Positions 1-8,852 of a DNA stretch of 64,000 nucleotides are shown here, in pieces. The DNA comes from Oligoflexales bacterium (GTDB lineage: Bacteria; Bdellovibrionota_B; Oligoflexia; Oligoflexales; RGVZ01): the NCBI GenBank assembly GCA_947479535.1, contig CANJZQ010000002.1, positions 62,001-126,000 of the forward strand, read 5' to 3'. The translations under genes were made by a program, and so were the position numbers. The first letter of the stretch is position 1. Every line of letters begins with the position of its first letter. The notes beneath the pieces are model-generated. The model had not been told where the DNA came from. It was given only the letters and a program-made list of their open reading frames with translations, and did no database searches.

Positions 1-112
1 GGGTGTCGTGTTCGCCACGACCCGAAGTGACATCTTTTCCACAAGAACTCACCATGGCGGCCTCGAAAGAAACCACCAATACCATCGCTAACCGCTGATA
101 ATTTGCCATCAT
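1..112 (-). CDS. Predicted lipoprotein, N-terminal part only (runs off the left edge)
   Basis: The minus strand is open from an ATG ATG pair at 112/109 to the window edge, giving 37 codons. The N-terminus looks like a lipoprotein signal: a short polar start, a hydrophobic stretch (residues 9-20), then VSSCGK, which fits a lipobox with Cys24 as the lipidated residue. AGGTGG lies eight bases before the ATG, inside the end of the preceding gene, and the start follows that gene's stop by two bases, so the two are probably co-transcribed. Nothing can be said about function because the mature protein lies outside the window. Confidence 0.55.
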   Translation of the reverse strand, partial: MMANYQRLAMVLVVSFEAAMVSSCGKDVTSGRGEHDT

Positions 113-114
113 GA

Positions 115-642
115 TCAAGCCACCTGGGAAAGTTCACCAAGAAATTTTCGATAATTGCGCTTGGTGACATCATCCCGGAAAACGGGCTCAGCTTCAATCG
201 CGAACCAGGGCGGTTCGGCACTGATCTGACGAATTTCTTGGACGACCACCAGAACTCCGGGCGGGTTGATTTGAATGATGGACCCCAAATCCAACTTGAA
301 TTTCGTGTAAAGCCGCATCGTGTGGGTCCCCAACGATGCCAGATAAGCTTGGGAGGGCTCCCCTGAACTGGCGCCCATTGAACTGAAGTTACGAAGGCCA
401 TCATCCACAAATTCACCGGTATCCTGGATGTTGACCCTCATAAAAAGATTTTCTGCACGCTTTGGAAGGATTGCGGACAGCAAACGCCCGGCCACGGACC
501 ATTGACGGGCAGAGAGAAAAATCACTCCAAAAATCGTGAGCATCAAAGCCACAATCGCCGCAATCAGGGCCCATGTTTCAGCAGCAAGCAAAAACCACGG
601 ACCGCCGTCGCGTGCCTTCGCATATAGTTCAAGCGGATCCAC
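115..642 (-). CDS. Membrane-anchored protein of unknown function
   Basis: This encodes 175 residues from a GTG start preceded by GGAGG. One strong transmembrane helix (about residues 17-44) follows a short N-terminus. The remaining ~130 residues form a soluble domain rich in beta-type hydrophobic alternation, with the stretch GSIIQINPPGVLVVVQEIR near residues 120-140. I do not recognise the family. It lies 18 bases after a CBS-domain gene and two bases before a lipoprotein gene, so the three form a small operon. The layout suggests an inner-membrane protein linking a cytoplasmic nucleotide-sensing CBS protein with an exported lipoprotein, but this is inference only. Confidence 0.6.
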   Translation of the reverse strand: MDPLELYAKARDGGPWFLLAAETWALIAAIVALMLTIFGVIFLSARQWSVAGRLLSAILPKRAENLFMRVNIQDTGEFVDDGLRNFSSMGASSGEPSQAYLASLGTHTMRLYTKFKLDLGSIIQINPPGVLVVVQEIRQISAEPPWFAIEAEPVFRDDVTKRNYRKFLGELSQVA

Positions 643-660
643 AGGCGCCTCCGAAGGCTG

Positions 661-1149
661 TCAAGGTGCGCCTTTTGGCAAACTCAAAATATCCAAAACA
701 CTGTCAGCTCCGCCATTTTCCGAGGTGTCCTTTTGCATGACCCGCAGAAGATCTGTTGATGTAATGATGCCGAGCAAGTGGTTCTCATGGTCGGTAACCG
801 GAAGAGAATCGATTTCCTTTGCCACCATCGTCTCTGCAACGGCAGAGAGCTTTGCGGATGGCCGGCAACTGATCACCTCGCGCTTCATGATTTCCCCGAC
901 TTTAACATCAGGAAAAATCATCCCTCCTTCACCGAACGTGGAGCGCAAAAGGATATCGCGGTCGGAGATCATTCCGATCAGTTTGCCGTCCTGCACGACC
1001 GGAAGGTGACGGCAGTGGATATCCTTCATGAGGGCATAGGCGTCCTCGACAAGATCATCCACGAGGGCACAAAGAACATGCCTCGTCATCTCTTTATCTG
1101 AACGCGGCTTGCCCACGGGAGATTTGCTTTTTTTTGAACCGGACGACAT
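661..1149 (-). CDS. Tandem CBS-domain protein
   Basis: This 162-residue protein is almost entirely one CBS pair (Bateman module). The first CBS (about residues 20-80) contains HLPVVQDGKLIGMISDRD. The second (about 90-150) contains SLPVTDHENHLLGIITSTDLL. Such modules bind adenine nucleotides and often regulate a partner; no catalytic domain is attached. The ATG at 1149 was chosen because GGAGGG stands ten bases upstream, whereas the longer form would begin at a TTG at 1221 with no ribosome-binding site. It is the first gene of a minus-strand operon with the membrane protein and lipoprotein that follow. The target of regulation is unknown. Confidence 0.85.
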   Translation of the reverse strand: MSSGSKKSKSPVGKPRSDKEMTRHVLCALVDDLVEDAYALMKDIHCRHLPVVQDGKLIGMISDRDILLRSTFGEGGMIFPDVKVGEIMKREVISCRPSAKLSAVAETMVAKEIDSLPVTDHENHLLGIITSTDLLRVMQKDTSENGGADSVLDILSLPKGAP

Positions 1150-1277
1150 TTCCAAATGACCCTCCAGCGAAAACTGCAACGGAACAACCGTGCGATGATT
1201 TGCCTGAGTGCCGTGAAGCAAGAAATATTCCCATTCGGTGGCAGCATGACTTAATATGTCGGTTGAGGCGGGCAGAA

Positions 1278-2006
1278 ATGATGATCCATAAAAAAAAATC
1301 CGGACGTATCACCAGACGTACCACCAGACGCTGCAACAGAAATGGCAGGCGAAGCTTCAGCCTGAGCATGTTGTTCGGCCTCATGCTTGCGACGGGAACT
1401 CACGCGCACGCAATGCCGAATCCAGACGGGAAGTCGTCGACTGCGGAGACGCCGCCCCCGGTTTCATCGGGCGCGCTCGAAGTTCCCAAGGCCACACCAA
1501 ATACCGAGGCAGAATCAGATGACGGCCGCTTGATTCCAATCCGCAAAAAAACAGTCCGCAGGGGACGCGAGGCAAGAATCTGGAGTATCGGGGCCCGCGC
1601 TGGCAGCCTGGGCAACACGGGAGTTCTGGCCCAGTATGTCGGTGAGGGTGATGTGGCGTGGAACGTGGGCATCAACATGATGGACTATGCGGGAAAAAAC
1701 GGAGTGGGACTGACCATCGATCGCCTGAGCCTTCTGGACGATGGGTTTAATCCGTTGGCATGGCCAACCCTGCAAAAGTGGGACGCCAGCAGAGGCAAGA
1801 TCGTTTACTTGACTGGATTTGGGATTCAAATGGACAGCCAGGGGTTCTTTCCAAGGCTGCCCGTTGGCGCGCAGTACACGATGACGGGTGACCCGGTCAC
1901 GTGGTCGGCACAGGCCACTTTGTTCATTGGTCAAGTGCTCGGAACAAGCCCTGGAGTAGGGTTTGGATTGGCTCCGGAAATCGCGGTCCGGTATGTCATC
2001 GAGTGA
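1278..2006 (+). CDS. Exported protein of unknown function, possibly a small outer-membrane barrel
   Basis: This encodes 242 residues. The first ~45 form a long signal peptide: an Arg/Lys-rich n-region, the hydrophobic core SLSMLFGLMLATG, and a likely cleavage after THAHA. After a low-complexity Pro/Thr/Glu linker (about residues 46-95), the C-terminal ~130 residues have alternating hydrophobic/polar strands rich in Gly and aromatics and end in an aromatic-containing strand (AVRYVIE). This would suit a small beta-barrel or periplasmic beta-sandwich. The start at 1278 (or the adjacent ATG at 1281) is preceded by GAGGCGGG; an in-frame upstream extension overlaps the CBS gene and hides the signal peptide. 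No family was recognised. Confidence 0.6.
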   Translation: MMIHKKKSGRITRRTTRRCNRNGRRSFSLSMLFGLMLATGTHAHAMPNPDGKSSTAETPPPVSSGALEVPKATPNTEAESDDGRLIPIRKKTVRRGREARIWSIGARAGSLGNTGVLAQYVGEGDVAWNVGINMMDYAGKNGVGLTIDRLSLLDDGFNPLAWPTLQKWDASRGKIVYLTGFGIQMDSQGFFPRLPVGAQYTMTGDPVTWSAQATLFIGQVLGTSPGVGFGLAPEIAVRYVIE

Positions 2007-2045
2007 CGTCGAACGGGGTTTGGGTGACTTTTTGCTTGCTCAAGT

Positions 2046-2084
2046 CGGATTCGTGGAATACTAACGCCCCGAATCCGTTTTTTT
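2046..2084 (+). terminator. Intrinsic terminator after the exported-protein gene
   Basis: A perfect 8-bp stem, CGGATTCG (2046-2053) with CGAATCCG (2070-2077), encloses a 16-base loop and is followed directly by seven T residues (2078-2084). It sits 40 bases after the stop at 2006 and before the next same-strand gene at 2179, which would therefore need its own promoter. The long loop is the only weak point. Confidence 0.75.
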
Positions 2085-2178
2085 GTCCGCGAATCGAATT
2101 GTTTTTCCCATATAAGCCAGCGATTGGGCTGGTGTTTCTACGGGGCGCCGCAAATGCCCCTCTATGAGGAGACCGAAG

Positions 2179-2736
2179 ATGAGTCGTTCCAGCTTTCGTA
2201 CGTTCCTGTCCTGCGCTGCCTTTGCTTTTGCTTCAATGTTAACCTCTTGCGGCGAAGCTCCCAGCGACTCGTCGGCCTATCTCTCCAGTGTTTCAAGTTT
2301 CAGTATGAAGCCTCAAAATGGCGAGCGTTTTCCCCGCACCCCAGACAACACAATGACCCCGGGCAGCAAATGCGGCAAGCCCGACACCTACCGCTACGGC
2401 GAAAAGGTTCCCTACTGCGAGCGCAACGTAAAATCGTCGCGCAAGGCGGCCATCTTTGTCCGGTACGACGAGGAACTTGGTTTCGGCACGACGAGCATGC
2501 ACCGCATGCAGTTCAAGATTGACCATCACATCCCGCTTTGCATGGGCGGCAGCAACGAAGACGACAACCTGTGGCCTCAGCACAGCACGATCTACGAGCT
2601 GACCGATCCGGCAGAGGGATTTCTGTGTGAAAGAATGGCTCAAGGCACCTTGCGCCAGGCACAAGCGATTCAGATCATCCAATCCATCAAGCAAACGCCT
2701 GAGCGCGCCGCTGAAATTCTGCCTGAAGCCTTCTAG
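2179..2736 (+). CDS. Exported HNH-nuclease-like lipoprotein
   Basis: This 185-residue protein has a lipoprotein signal: a hydrophobic core (about residues 8-22) then LTSCGE, a clear lipobox with the lipidated Cys near residue 24. The mature part contains DHHIPLCMGGSNEDDNLWPQ (about residues 115-134), the DH.IPL..GG....NLWP pattern of a widespread HNH-endonuclease-like family. The usual following K-D-x-x-E is replaced by TDPAE, and a short LC-containing helix and AQAIQ helix close the domain as in that family. The start at 2179 has AGGAG seven bases upstream; an ATG at 2164 lies before that site. If active it would act outside the inner membrane on free DNA or RNA, but the altered motif leaves activity uncertain. 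Confidence 0.75.
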   Translation: MSRSSFRTFLSCAAFAFASMLTSCGEAPSDSSAYLSSVSSFSMKPQNGERFPRTPDNTMTPGSKCGKPDTYRYGEKVPYCERNVKSSRKAAIFVRYDEELGFGTTSMHRMQFKIDHHIPLCMGGSNEDDNLWPQHSTIYELTDPAEGFLCERMAQGTLRQAQAIQIIQSIKQTPERAAEILPEAF

Positions 2737-2744
2737 ACTGGTTT

Positions 2745-5228
2745 TCAGGGGGTACTGATCACATCATGGCGCCGCAAGTTGAGCGGCACCATGATTCGTG
2801 ATGCAAGGCCCTGCTGCTGACGCCAGGTGTTGTACTCAGTTCCGAGCAACCAAGCTTCAAGATCGCGCAGAACCGGTAGTTCCACCCGCATTTGCTGCAG
2901 GGACTGCAGGGCTTGACCGTGATCGGGAAGGATCATGGTGGCCAATCGCGCAAGGATTTTACCAATAAGCTCATGGGCCTCTTGGTCGGTAAAACTACGG
3001 CTTTCCTGTCCTAAATCTTGCCATGCGATCCGTTCTTCGGCGCTCAAATCCCGCAGCCAGCGGGCTACCTTTGATGTCTGGGCTTTATATTCTGGAATAT
3101 GAGCCACACGAGGAATCATCTCTGAAACAAATGAGGCGAGCCGGGTCACTTGCCAGTTCCAAGCGCTCATGCCGAGGCGTTGCCCTAAAATCACATACAG
3201 CAATCCCCATGCAGTGGCCGGCGCCAATTGCACAAATGGGGGCAGTGCGATGCCTCCGAATGCGGACTGTTCATGGCTGAAACGGAACATCTGGGCATTG
3301 GAAGGCAGCCACTTGAGTCCCTTCAGCGCCGCATCGATCTGGGCTTCGATAGAACCAGCGGGCGATGAAACAGCCTTCAGCACCCTTGCCCGGCTATCGA
3401 AAAGACTGAAAAGCACCGGCAACCGCGAACCGACGCGCAAGATGGCGCGGCCAAATCGCGCCTCGCGCGGAGCAAGTCCCCCGAGGACCGTCGATTCAAT
3501 CGCATCCATCGTAGGCGCGAGAGAAGGGCAGTATCCGCGTTTCTCCCCAGAGATGTCGAGAGCATGCCGCACCGATGGGGCAAGTGACTGGCGCGCAGAA
3601 AGGATGGTTGCCACGCGCCACGCAAGGTCATCGCTTTGCGTTGCGTTGGCGGATTGCCAGATGGCATTCAGGTCACCATTGGTCAATCCGGCAACAGAAG
3701 CTTTTTTAAGGATCGCAAGGCGCAGGACATCCGGGGCTTTTTTCTGACGCGCGATCCGCTCAAGTTCGGTGAGAACAATCAGGGGCGTTCGCCAACTCGA
3801 CTTCAAGTAGCATTCGATGTCATGAGCGCTGAAGGAATCAGATTCCCCGGCAATCGTCAGTTGGGAAAGCATGACGCGCTTTTCTTCGTCGCCGGAATAG
3901 GTGCTCCCATGGCGCGAAACATGGAGGGTTGCGGCGCGCAGCAGATCACTCCAACGAAAGGGGAGTGCAAACTCAGCACTGGCCGAAACGTCGACGATCA
4001 TACGCCGGCTCTTCCAAAGGGTCTCCTCGTGACCACTTCCGTGAGCAATATATTGATGCAGCAATGCAATGCCGTGCCACCAGGCATCGAGAAGGTTTGA
4101 TGAATCACCCGTCACCTTCAAAGGCCCTTGCCAAAGGGCAGCATCAAGGGGGGCCGGATGAAACGTCAAGGCGTTTGCTTGCAGCGTGGCATAGAGCCCC
4201 GGAACAATACCTGCCAGATCGCGATTCAACACGATCATCTCTGAAAACTGGGCCCACGCTTCTGGTATTTGCGGCAGGTGATTTAGGGCCACCTTGAGGA
4301 TTTCATTAAGTCGGGCGCGCCCTGCATCGCGCGATCCAGCCGAGCGGCGCGCAGAAGCCAGACGCTGCTCCAGAACCTCAATCCGCTGTGGCCATGTCCC
4401 TTCGCTCAACTGAACTTCCAGCGGGTCGGCTGCGGCCGCAGGAGATTCCCTCACCGTCTGGTTGAGCAATTCCACAGCCTCAGGATAGCGCTCGCTGTTG
4501 TTGGAAATCAATCGAACCAGATCCCGGACATCAAAATCAAAACCAAGATCCACCGCCAGACGGGCCGCCTTGATGGCAACATCGTCGTAAGATGTCCCAG
4601 GACCTGCGTCAGACAATTTGCTGGCGTCGAGGATGATCGCGCGATGAGCCCGGAAATACATAAAAGCAGGAGTGGGATCGCTACCGCTAGCTAGAAATAA
4701 AAACACCAGCAGGCGCTCTGATGGCATCAACTGGGCAGAATCCCGCGCCCGAATCAGCGATTCGGCGACAAGGTCAAAATGTCCGGAACTCCAGGCAATC
4801 ACAGCGAGGCGTTCACGAACTGACGGGTGTAAATGTAAATAATAGCCGTGGCGGCCCTCGCGCAGCGTGGCTGCCAGTTCAATAAGTTCCTGCTTGCTAC
4901 CGTGAAGGGCACAAAGTTCTAAAAAGTGCGCCGCAGAAACATCAGCGGGGGCGAGCATGAAAAGTTTCCAGGCTATCGGCTGAAGCTGTGGCCACTTGGC
5001 GCCAGAATCGATCATGGCAGAAAGCATTTTACGAAGTTGAGCCGCATCCTGCTTGTCGGGCGCAGCACTCTGGACCTCGGCGCGAGTCGGAAGTGCTGGC
5101 TCTGGCTGACGTGACTTGATTGCGGCAAAACCACGCTCGATGACTTCAGCCATCGGAGCGCCGTTGGCGCGGGCTTCGCGCAGGATCCGCGCAAGCTGGG
5201 CGGGCGACATGTCGCGCTTCACATCCAT
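2745..5228 (-). CDS. Large protein of unknown function (827 residues)
   Basis: No signal peptide or transmembrane helix is evident, so it is probably cytoplasmic. The sequence is dominated by amphipathic alpha-helical segments rich in Leu and Ala throughout, as in TPR- or HEAT-like solenoids, without a regular repeat that I can define by eye. The N-terminus (MDVKRDMSPAQLARILREAR) looks like a small helical domain followed by a Pro/Ala linker near residues 40-60. A Pro- and aromatic-rich patch appears around residues 655-690. No catalytic motif was recognised. It stands alone on the minus strand: the plus-strand HNH lipoprotein converges on its end with an 8-base gap, and lgt diverges from its start. 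Confidence 0.6.
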   Translation of the reverse strand: MDVKRDMSPAQLARILREARANGAPMAEVIERGFAAIKSRQPEPALPTRAEVQSAAPDKQDAAQLRKMLSAMIDSGAKWPQLQPIAWKLFMLAPADVSAAHFLELCALHGSKQELIELAATLREGRHGYYLHLHPSVRERLAVIAWSSGHFDLVAESLIRARDSAQLMPSERLLVFLFLASGSDPTPAFMYFRAHRAIILDASKLSDAGPGTSYDDVAIKAARLAVDLGFDFDVRDLVRLISNNSERYPEAVELLNQTVRESPAAAADPLEVQLSEGTWPQRIEVLEQRLASARRSAGSRDAGRARLNEILKVALNHLPQIPEAWAQFSEMIVLNRDLAGIVPGLYATLQANALTFHPAPLDAALWQGPLKVTGDSSNLLDAWWHGIALLHQYIAHGSGHEETLWKSRRMIVDVSASAEFALPFRWSDLLRAATLHVSRHGSTYSGDEEKRVMLSQLTIAGESDSFSAHDIECYLKSSWRTPLIVLTELERIARQKKAPDVLRLAILKKASVAGLTNGDLNAIWQSANATQSDDLAWRVATILSARQSLAPSVRHALDISGEKRGYCPSLAPTMDAIESTVLGGLAPREARFGRAILRVGSRLPVLFSLFDSRARVLKAVSSPAGSIEAQIDAALKGLKWLPSNAQMFRFSHEQSAFGGIALPPFVQLAPATAWGLLYVILGQRLGMSAWNWQVTRLASFVSEMIPRVAHIPEYKAQTSKVARWLRDLSAEERIAWQDLGQESRSFTDQEAHELIGKILARLATMILPDHGQALQSLQQMRVELPVLRDLEAWLLGTEYNTWRQQQGLASRIMVPLNLRRHDVISTP

Positions 5229-5339
5229 GATCTGCTACCTGTTTAGGGATATTTCCAGTTTAGCACACAACAGCGTATTTTCGCGGTTGCAGCACGCCCC
5301 CTCTGTCCGGTACGATTTCATTAACAAAAAGGGCAAAAA

Positions 5340-6119
5340 ATGCTGACATATCCGAATATTGACCCAGCCATTTTCACCATCGGACCCTTTCAGCTTCGCT
5401 GGTACTCGCTCATGTACATCATTGGCCTTGTGGCCGTGTTCCTGTTTCTGCGCCGCGCTGTGCGCAAGGGCAGGCTCAAAATGACGGACGAGCAAGTCGA
5501 AACCAGTCTGGTTTATGGTCTGATTGGAATGATCCTTGGGGCAAGGGTCGCCTACGTCTTTATCTACAACTTCGATTACTACAAGCATCACTTGAGTGAA
5601 ATTCCGATGATCTGGCAAGGCGGCTTGTCATTTCACGGTGGGTTGACGGGCGTGGTCTTGGGTCTGTTTCTGTTCTGCAAACGCAACAATATTGAATTCT
5701 TGAGTTTGGCGGACAATGTCGCCGCGATCATCCCCGTGGGTTTGGGCTTCGGCAGGATTGGCAATTTTATCAACGGCGAATTGTGGGGCCGCGTGACCGA
5801 TGTTCCGTGGGCCATGGTTTTTCCAACTGGCGGTCCGCTAGCCCGGCATCCATCGCAGATTTACGAATCTTTTTTGGAAGGCTGGTTCCTGCTTGCCTTG
5901 ACGTTGTTCGTCTATTCCAAAAAACCAAAAACGGGCGTTGTGTCGGCCACGTTTCTTCTTGGCTACGCGAGTTTCAGATTTGTTGCTGAATTTTTCCGCG
6001 AGCCGGACGCGCAACTAGGCACTGTGATCGGCCCATTTTCGATGGGCCAGGTCCTTTGCGCACTGATGTGGTTGTTTGGAGCCGCCATCTTGATGGTGTC
6101 ACAAAGCCGCCGCAGGTGA
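5340..6119 (+). CDS. lgt: Prolipoprotein diacylglyceryl transferase
   Basis: Lgt transfers a diacylglyceryl group from phosphatidylglycerol to the lipobox cysteine of preprolipoproteins, the first step of lipoprotein maturation in the inner membrane. The 259-residue length is normal and about seven hydrophobic segments are visible. The family signature GRIGNFINGELWG spans residues 138-150, with the key Arg139 and Glu147, and a conserved His is present in FHGG (His99). The start has a purine-rich AAAAAGGG upstream. Its last 21 bases overlap, in antisense, the end of the motE-like gene. The many lipoproteins in this window would be its substrates. Confidence 0.97.
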   Translation: MLTYPNIDPAIFTIGPFQLRWYSLMYIIGLVAVFLFLRRAVRKGRLKMTDEQVETSLVYGLIGMILGARVAYVFIYNFDYYKHHLSEIPMIWQGGLSFHGGLTGVVLGLFLFCKRNNIEFLSLADNVAAIIPVGLGFGRIGNFINGELWGRVTDVPWAMVFPTGGPLARHPSQIYESFLEGWFLLALTLFVYSKKPKTGVVSATFLLGYASFRFVAEFFREPDAQLGTVIGPFSMGQVLCALMWLFGAAILMVSQSRRR

Positions 6120-7010
6120 AGCCATTGGCCCGGCAGGCGCAGGTGATGGTGACACCGAAGCTGCAGGAGAGGTTGCCCCAGGCAAAGGAGCCATAGCCGA
6201 TTTTGCCGCTGGCTCAGAGGTGCCAAGCTCTGCTGGTTTCGCATCCGGGTTCTCCGAAAAATTCTCCTTCGGGAGCCCCTTGCAGTCTGCAAATTCCTGA
6301 CGCAATGAAGAATTCATTTCCTTCAACAAGTCATACTCTTTCCCCGACCGAACTCGTCCAAAGTATTCACTGAGCTTTACCGACTTGTCGGCACTCATCG
6401 TTTCAAGGATCAAGGTGACCTGCTTCTGCCGAAGGCGTTTAAACAGTGCCACCACCAAATCCTCGTCCATTTTCTCAATCACGGGCGCAGCCTTTTTTGG
6501 TTCCATCTTGTCATACAGCTCAACCAGCTTGTCGAGGCGTTGACCTTTCAAATCCTTTTCCTGCTGAATGCTCTGGGCAAAGAATTTACGCTCGTCATCC
6601 AGGCGTTTCAATTTATCGTCGATTGATTTTTCCAACCGTTGAAGCTGCCTCTCACGCTTGCCGAGCATGGTAACCCGCTCGTCGATCTGCTTTTTTTTGC
6701 GGTCTGCCATACTCAAGTACCGTGCGACATCTTCCTTCTGAAGTTTTTCGCGATTGAGAGCCGGCAATTCAAGAAGATCATCAAGGAAACTTTTGCGGTT
6801 TCCATCCGGGGTCGCCTTGACCGCATTGTCTGCTGAAGGATCGGTTGCACCCGCAGTTTCTGATTCAGCCGCATGAAGGCCGGCCTCACCAAAACGGAGC
6901 TGCCCGGATTGAATGGCGAGAAACACAAACAACAGGCTCAGTTTGATTCCTGCCACCCATTTGAACCACGCTGGAAATCCACCAACACCATGTTCTGTCT
7001 TACGAATCAT
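6099..7010 (-). CDS. MotE-like flagellar protein (MgtE N-terminal-type domain)
   Basis: The 303-residue protein has a single N-terminal membrane segment (about residues 17-38), a strongly charged coiled coil (about 95-160, with repeated Lys/Glu/Arg-Leu), and then an alpha-helical region containing LYDKMEPKKAAPVIEKMDED, typical of the MgtE_N/MotE group. The last ~50 residues are Pro/Ala/Ser-rich. MotE proteins are exported or membrane-linked partners of the flagellar motor in alphaproteobacteria, and similar genes commonly follow fliJ. The start overlaps the fliJ stop by four bases (ATGA), so it is the last gene of the flagellar operon. Its exact role here is inferred from domain type and position. 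Confidence 0.75.
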   Translation of the reverse strand: MIRKTEHGVGGFPAWFKWVAGIKLSLLFVFLAIQSGQLRFGEAGLHAAESETAGATDPSADNAVKATPDGNRKSFLDDLLELPALNREKLQKEDVARYLSMADRKKKQIDERVTMLGKRERQLQRLEKSIDDKLKRLDDERKFFAQSIQQEKDLKGQRLDKLVELYDKMEPKKAAPVIEKMDEDLVVALFKRLRQKQVTLILETMSADKSVKLSEYFGRVRSGKEYDLLKEMNSSLRQEFADCKGLPKENFSENPDAKPAELGTSEPAAKSAMAPLPGATSPAASVSPSPAPAGPMASPAAAL

Positions 7011-7465
7011 TGATTTACCCTCGATTGCAGGAATCTGCGGAGTGACACCTCGTCGAGACCTTTCTGCTCCTGGCGGGAAAGATCCTTCCTGAACTTAATC
7101 CGATGCCCCTCTTGGAGTTTCTCAACAGCACTCAATTCCCGCTGTACGATGCTCAAGTGCATCATTTGCGACTGCTCTATGCCATCGACTTCTTTGAGTT
7201 TTTGAAAAAGTTTGAAGAGCGTTTCCCGCGCATGATCAACCGCCGCCTCCAACGCCGACAGCATGCCTCTTCCAGCCGACTCGCGCTCAGCATTCAGGCG
7301 CCCAACCCCGTTCAAGTAGCGCTCTTGCCACGCAAATAATTCAGATTCCATCTTCACTTTTTCACGGCGAATCTCGGCTAAAATGATGGCTTCTTCATCG
7401 ACCTTTTTTTGCTTGATTCCGACCACCGGGTCCAAGCGTGAAATCTTTTTCAGATATTTTTGCAT
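7007..7465 (-). CDS. fliJ: Flagellar export chaperone FliJ
   Basis: FliJ is the coiled-coil stalk of the flagellar type III export ATPase and helps recycle export chaperones. The 152-residue product is of normal length and almost wholly helical and charged, with no Pro-rich breaks. It opens with YLKKISRLDPVVGIKQKKVDEE, close to the usual FliJ N-terminus. GGGAG lies just before the ATG. It lies 20 bases downstream of fliI and overlaps the motE-like gene by four bases. FliJ is poorly conserved in sequence, so the call relies on composition, length and position together. Confidence 0.85.
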   Translation of the reverse strand: MQKYLKKISRLDPVVGIKQKKVDEEAIILAEIRREKVKMESELFAWQERYLNGVGRLNAERESAGRGMLSALEAAVDHARETLFKLFQKLKEVDGIEQSQMMHLSIVQRELSAVEKLQEGHRIKFRKDLSRQEQKGLDEVSLRRFLQSRVNQ

Positions 7466-7485
7466 TCAACTCCCAGAGCGTCTCA

Positions 7486-8850
7486 CTAAATTCTGCCTGC
7501 AAGGAGTCCGCGCAATCCAACGATGGCTTCATCAAAGGTCGAGCGTTCATCAATGTCTTGTTTCAGGAATCGCTCAATTTGCGGCATCAATTGAATTGCA
7601 AGATCCAGATTCGGATTGGTCCCAGGCTGATAGGTTCCGATCTGAATGTAATCAAAGTTCTCCTCGTATACGCCAAGCAGCGACCGCAACTTGTTTGCAA
7701 TGGTCCAATGTTCCTTGGAAACAATATCAAACATGACCCGGCTGGCACTGGTCACAATGTCAATGGCAGGAAAATGCCCTTTTGCGGCAAGCGAACGGGA
7801 AAGATTGATGTGACCATCAAGAATCGAACGCGCGGCATCAGGGATGGGATCATTGAAGTCGTCGCCATCCACCAATACCGTATAGAGACCGCTAATACTT
7901 CCAGAGCCTTCTGGCATGGGACCACAGCGTTCAAGAAGCCGTGGAAGCAGGGAAAATGTCGAAGGTGGATATCCCTTGGTGGTTGGTGGTTCGCCGACGG
8001 CGAGCCCAATCTCACGCTGGGCCATTGCAACGCGTGTCAGGGAATCCATCATCAGGAGAACGCGCTTGCCTTTCGCTGCAAAATGCTCGGCAATAGAAGT
8101 TGTAAGCCTTGCTCCGCGAAGACGCATCAAGGGCGACTGATCACCCGTCACGACAACCACAACAGAGCGCGCAAGTCCTTCGGCACCGAGATCGCGCTCA
8201 AGAAATTCGCGAACCTCGCGCCCCCGCTCGCCGATCAAACCAATTACATTTATATCGGCAGAAGAACCACGGGCTATCATGCCCATCAGCACCGACTTTC
8301 CAACTCCAGAACCTGCCATGATTCCAATGCGCTGCCCCTCGCCAAACGTCAGCATGCTATCCATGGCGCGCACACCCAGTGTCAACTGCCCATCAATGCG
8401 CTTTCGCATCATCGGGTTGGGGGCGTCACGGTCCAGCGGAACCAAGGCGCTCCCGGCACCGTCGAGTGAGCCCAAAGTTCCAGTCAGCGGCTGCACCATT
8501 GGATCGATCACCCGGCCGATCAAATGATCGCCGACGGTAACCTGGTCGAAGCGGTGGATGCCCGCGACTGAACAACCAGGGGCAATGCCACCCAGGCTGT
8601 TGTATGGCAGGATCAGAGAGCGATCCCCCCGAAAGCCGACCACTTCACCCAGAACCTCGCCCTGATGACCGCCAATTGCGATGGAAACAATGGTGCCTAA
8701 TTGTGAGCCTGGCAGAAATGCCTCGACCACTGTACCAACCACGTCGCAAACCTTGCCACGTGGATCCCAATTTATGTGGGAAAATGAACGGGCCAGATCA
8801 CCACGTGAAAAACGCCTGAGGCTGACAGGAGATTTGGCAGATTCTTCCAC
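7486..8850 (-). CDS. fliI: Flagellum-specific export ATPase FliI
   Basis: FliI is the hexameric ATPase of the flagellar type III secretion apparatus, related to the F1 beta subunit. The 454-residue protein shows Walker A AGSGVGKS (residues 179-186), Walker B VLLMMDS (264-270) and the family segment AVGEPPTTKGYPPS shortly after. It begins at GTG two bases after the fliH stop and is followed 20 bases later by fliJ, matching the usual fliH-fliI-fliJ order. All expected motifs are intact, so it should be functional. Confidence 0.97.
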   Translation of the reverse strand: MEESAKSPVSLRRFSRGDLARSFSHINWDPRGKVCDVVGTVVEAFLPGSQLGTIVSIAIGGHQGEVLGEVVGFRGDRSLILPYNSLGGIAPGCSVAGIHRFDQVTVGDHLIGRVIDPMVQPLTGTLGSLDGAGSALVPLDRDAPNPMMRKRIDGQLTLGVRAMDSMLTFGEGQRIGIMAGSGVGKSVLMGMIARGSSADINVIGLIGERGREVREFLERDLGAEGLARSVVVVVTGDQSPLMRLRGARLTTSIAEHFAAKGKRVLLMMDSLTRVAMAQREIGLAVGEPPTTKGYPPSTFSLLPRLLERCGPMPEGSGSISGLYTVLVDGDDFNDPIPDAARSILDGHINLSRSLAAKGHFPAIDIVTSASRVMFDIVSKEHWTIANKLRSLLGVYEENFDYIQIGTYQPGTNPNLDLAIQLMPQIERFLKQDIDERSTFDEAIVGLRGLLAGRI

Positions 8851-8852
8851 TA

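Noticed and set aside
5286-5312. TTGCAG-N18-TACGAT as an lgt promoter
   Set aside because: Only three of six -35 and four of six -10 positions match, with an 18-base spacer; too weak to list as a feature.
7438-8469. 343-codon plus-strand open frame inside fliI
   Set aside because: It lies entirely antisense to an intact FliI, with an odd composition rich in His, Arg, Asn and Gln, and no motif or ribosome-binding site.
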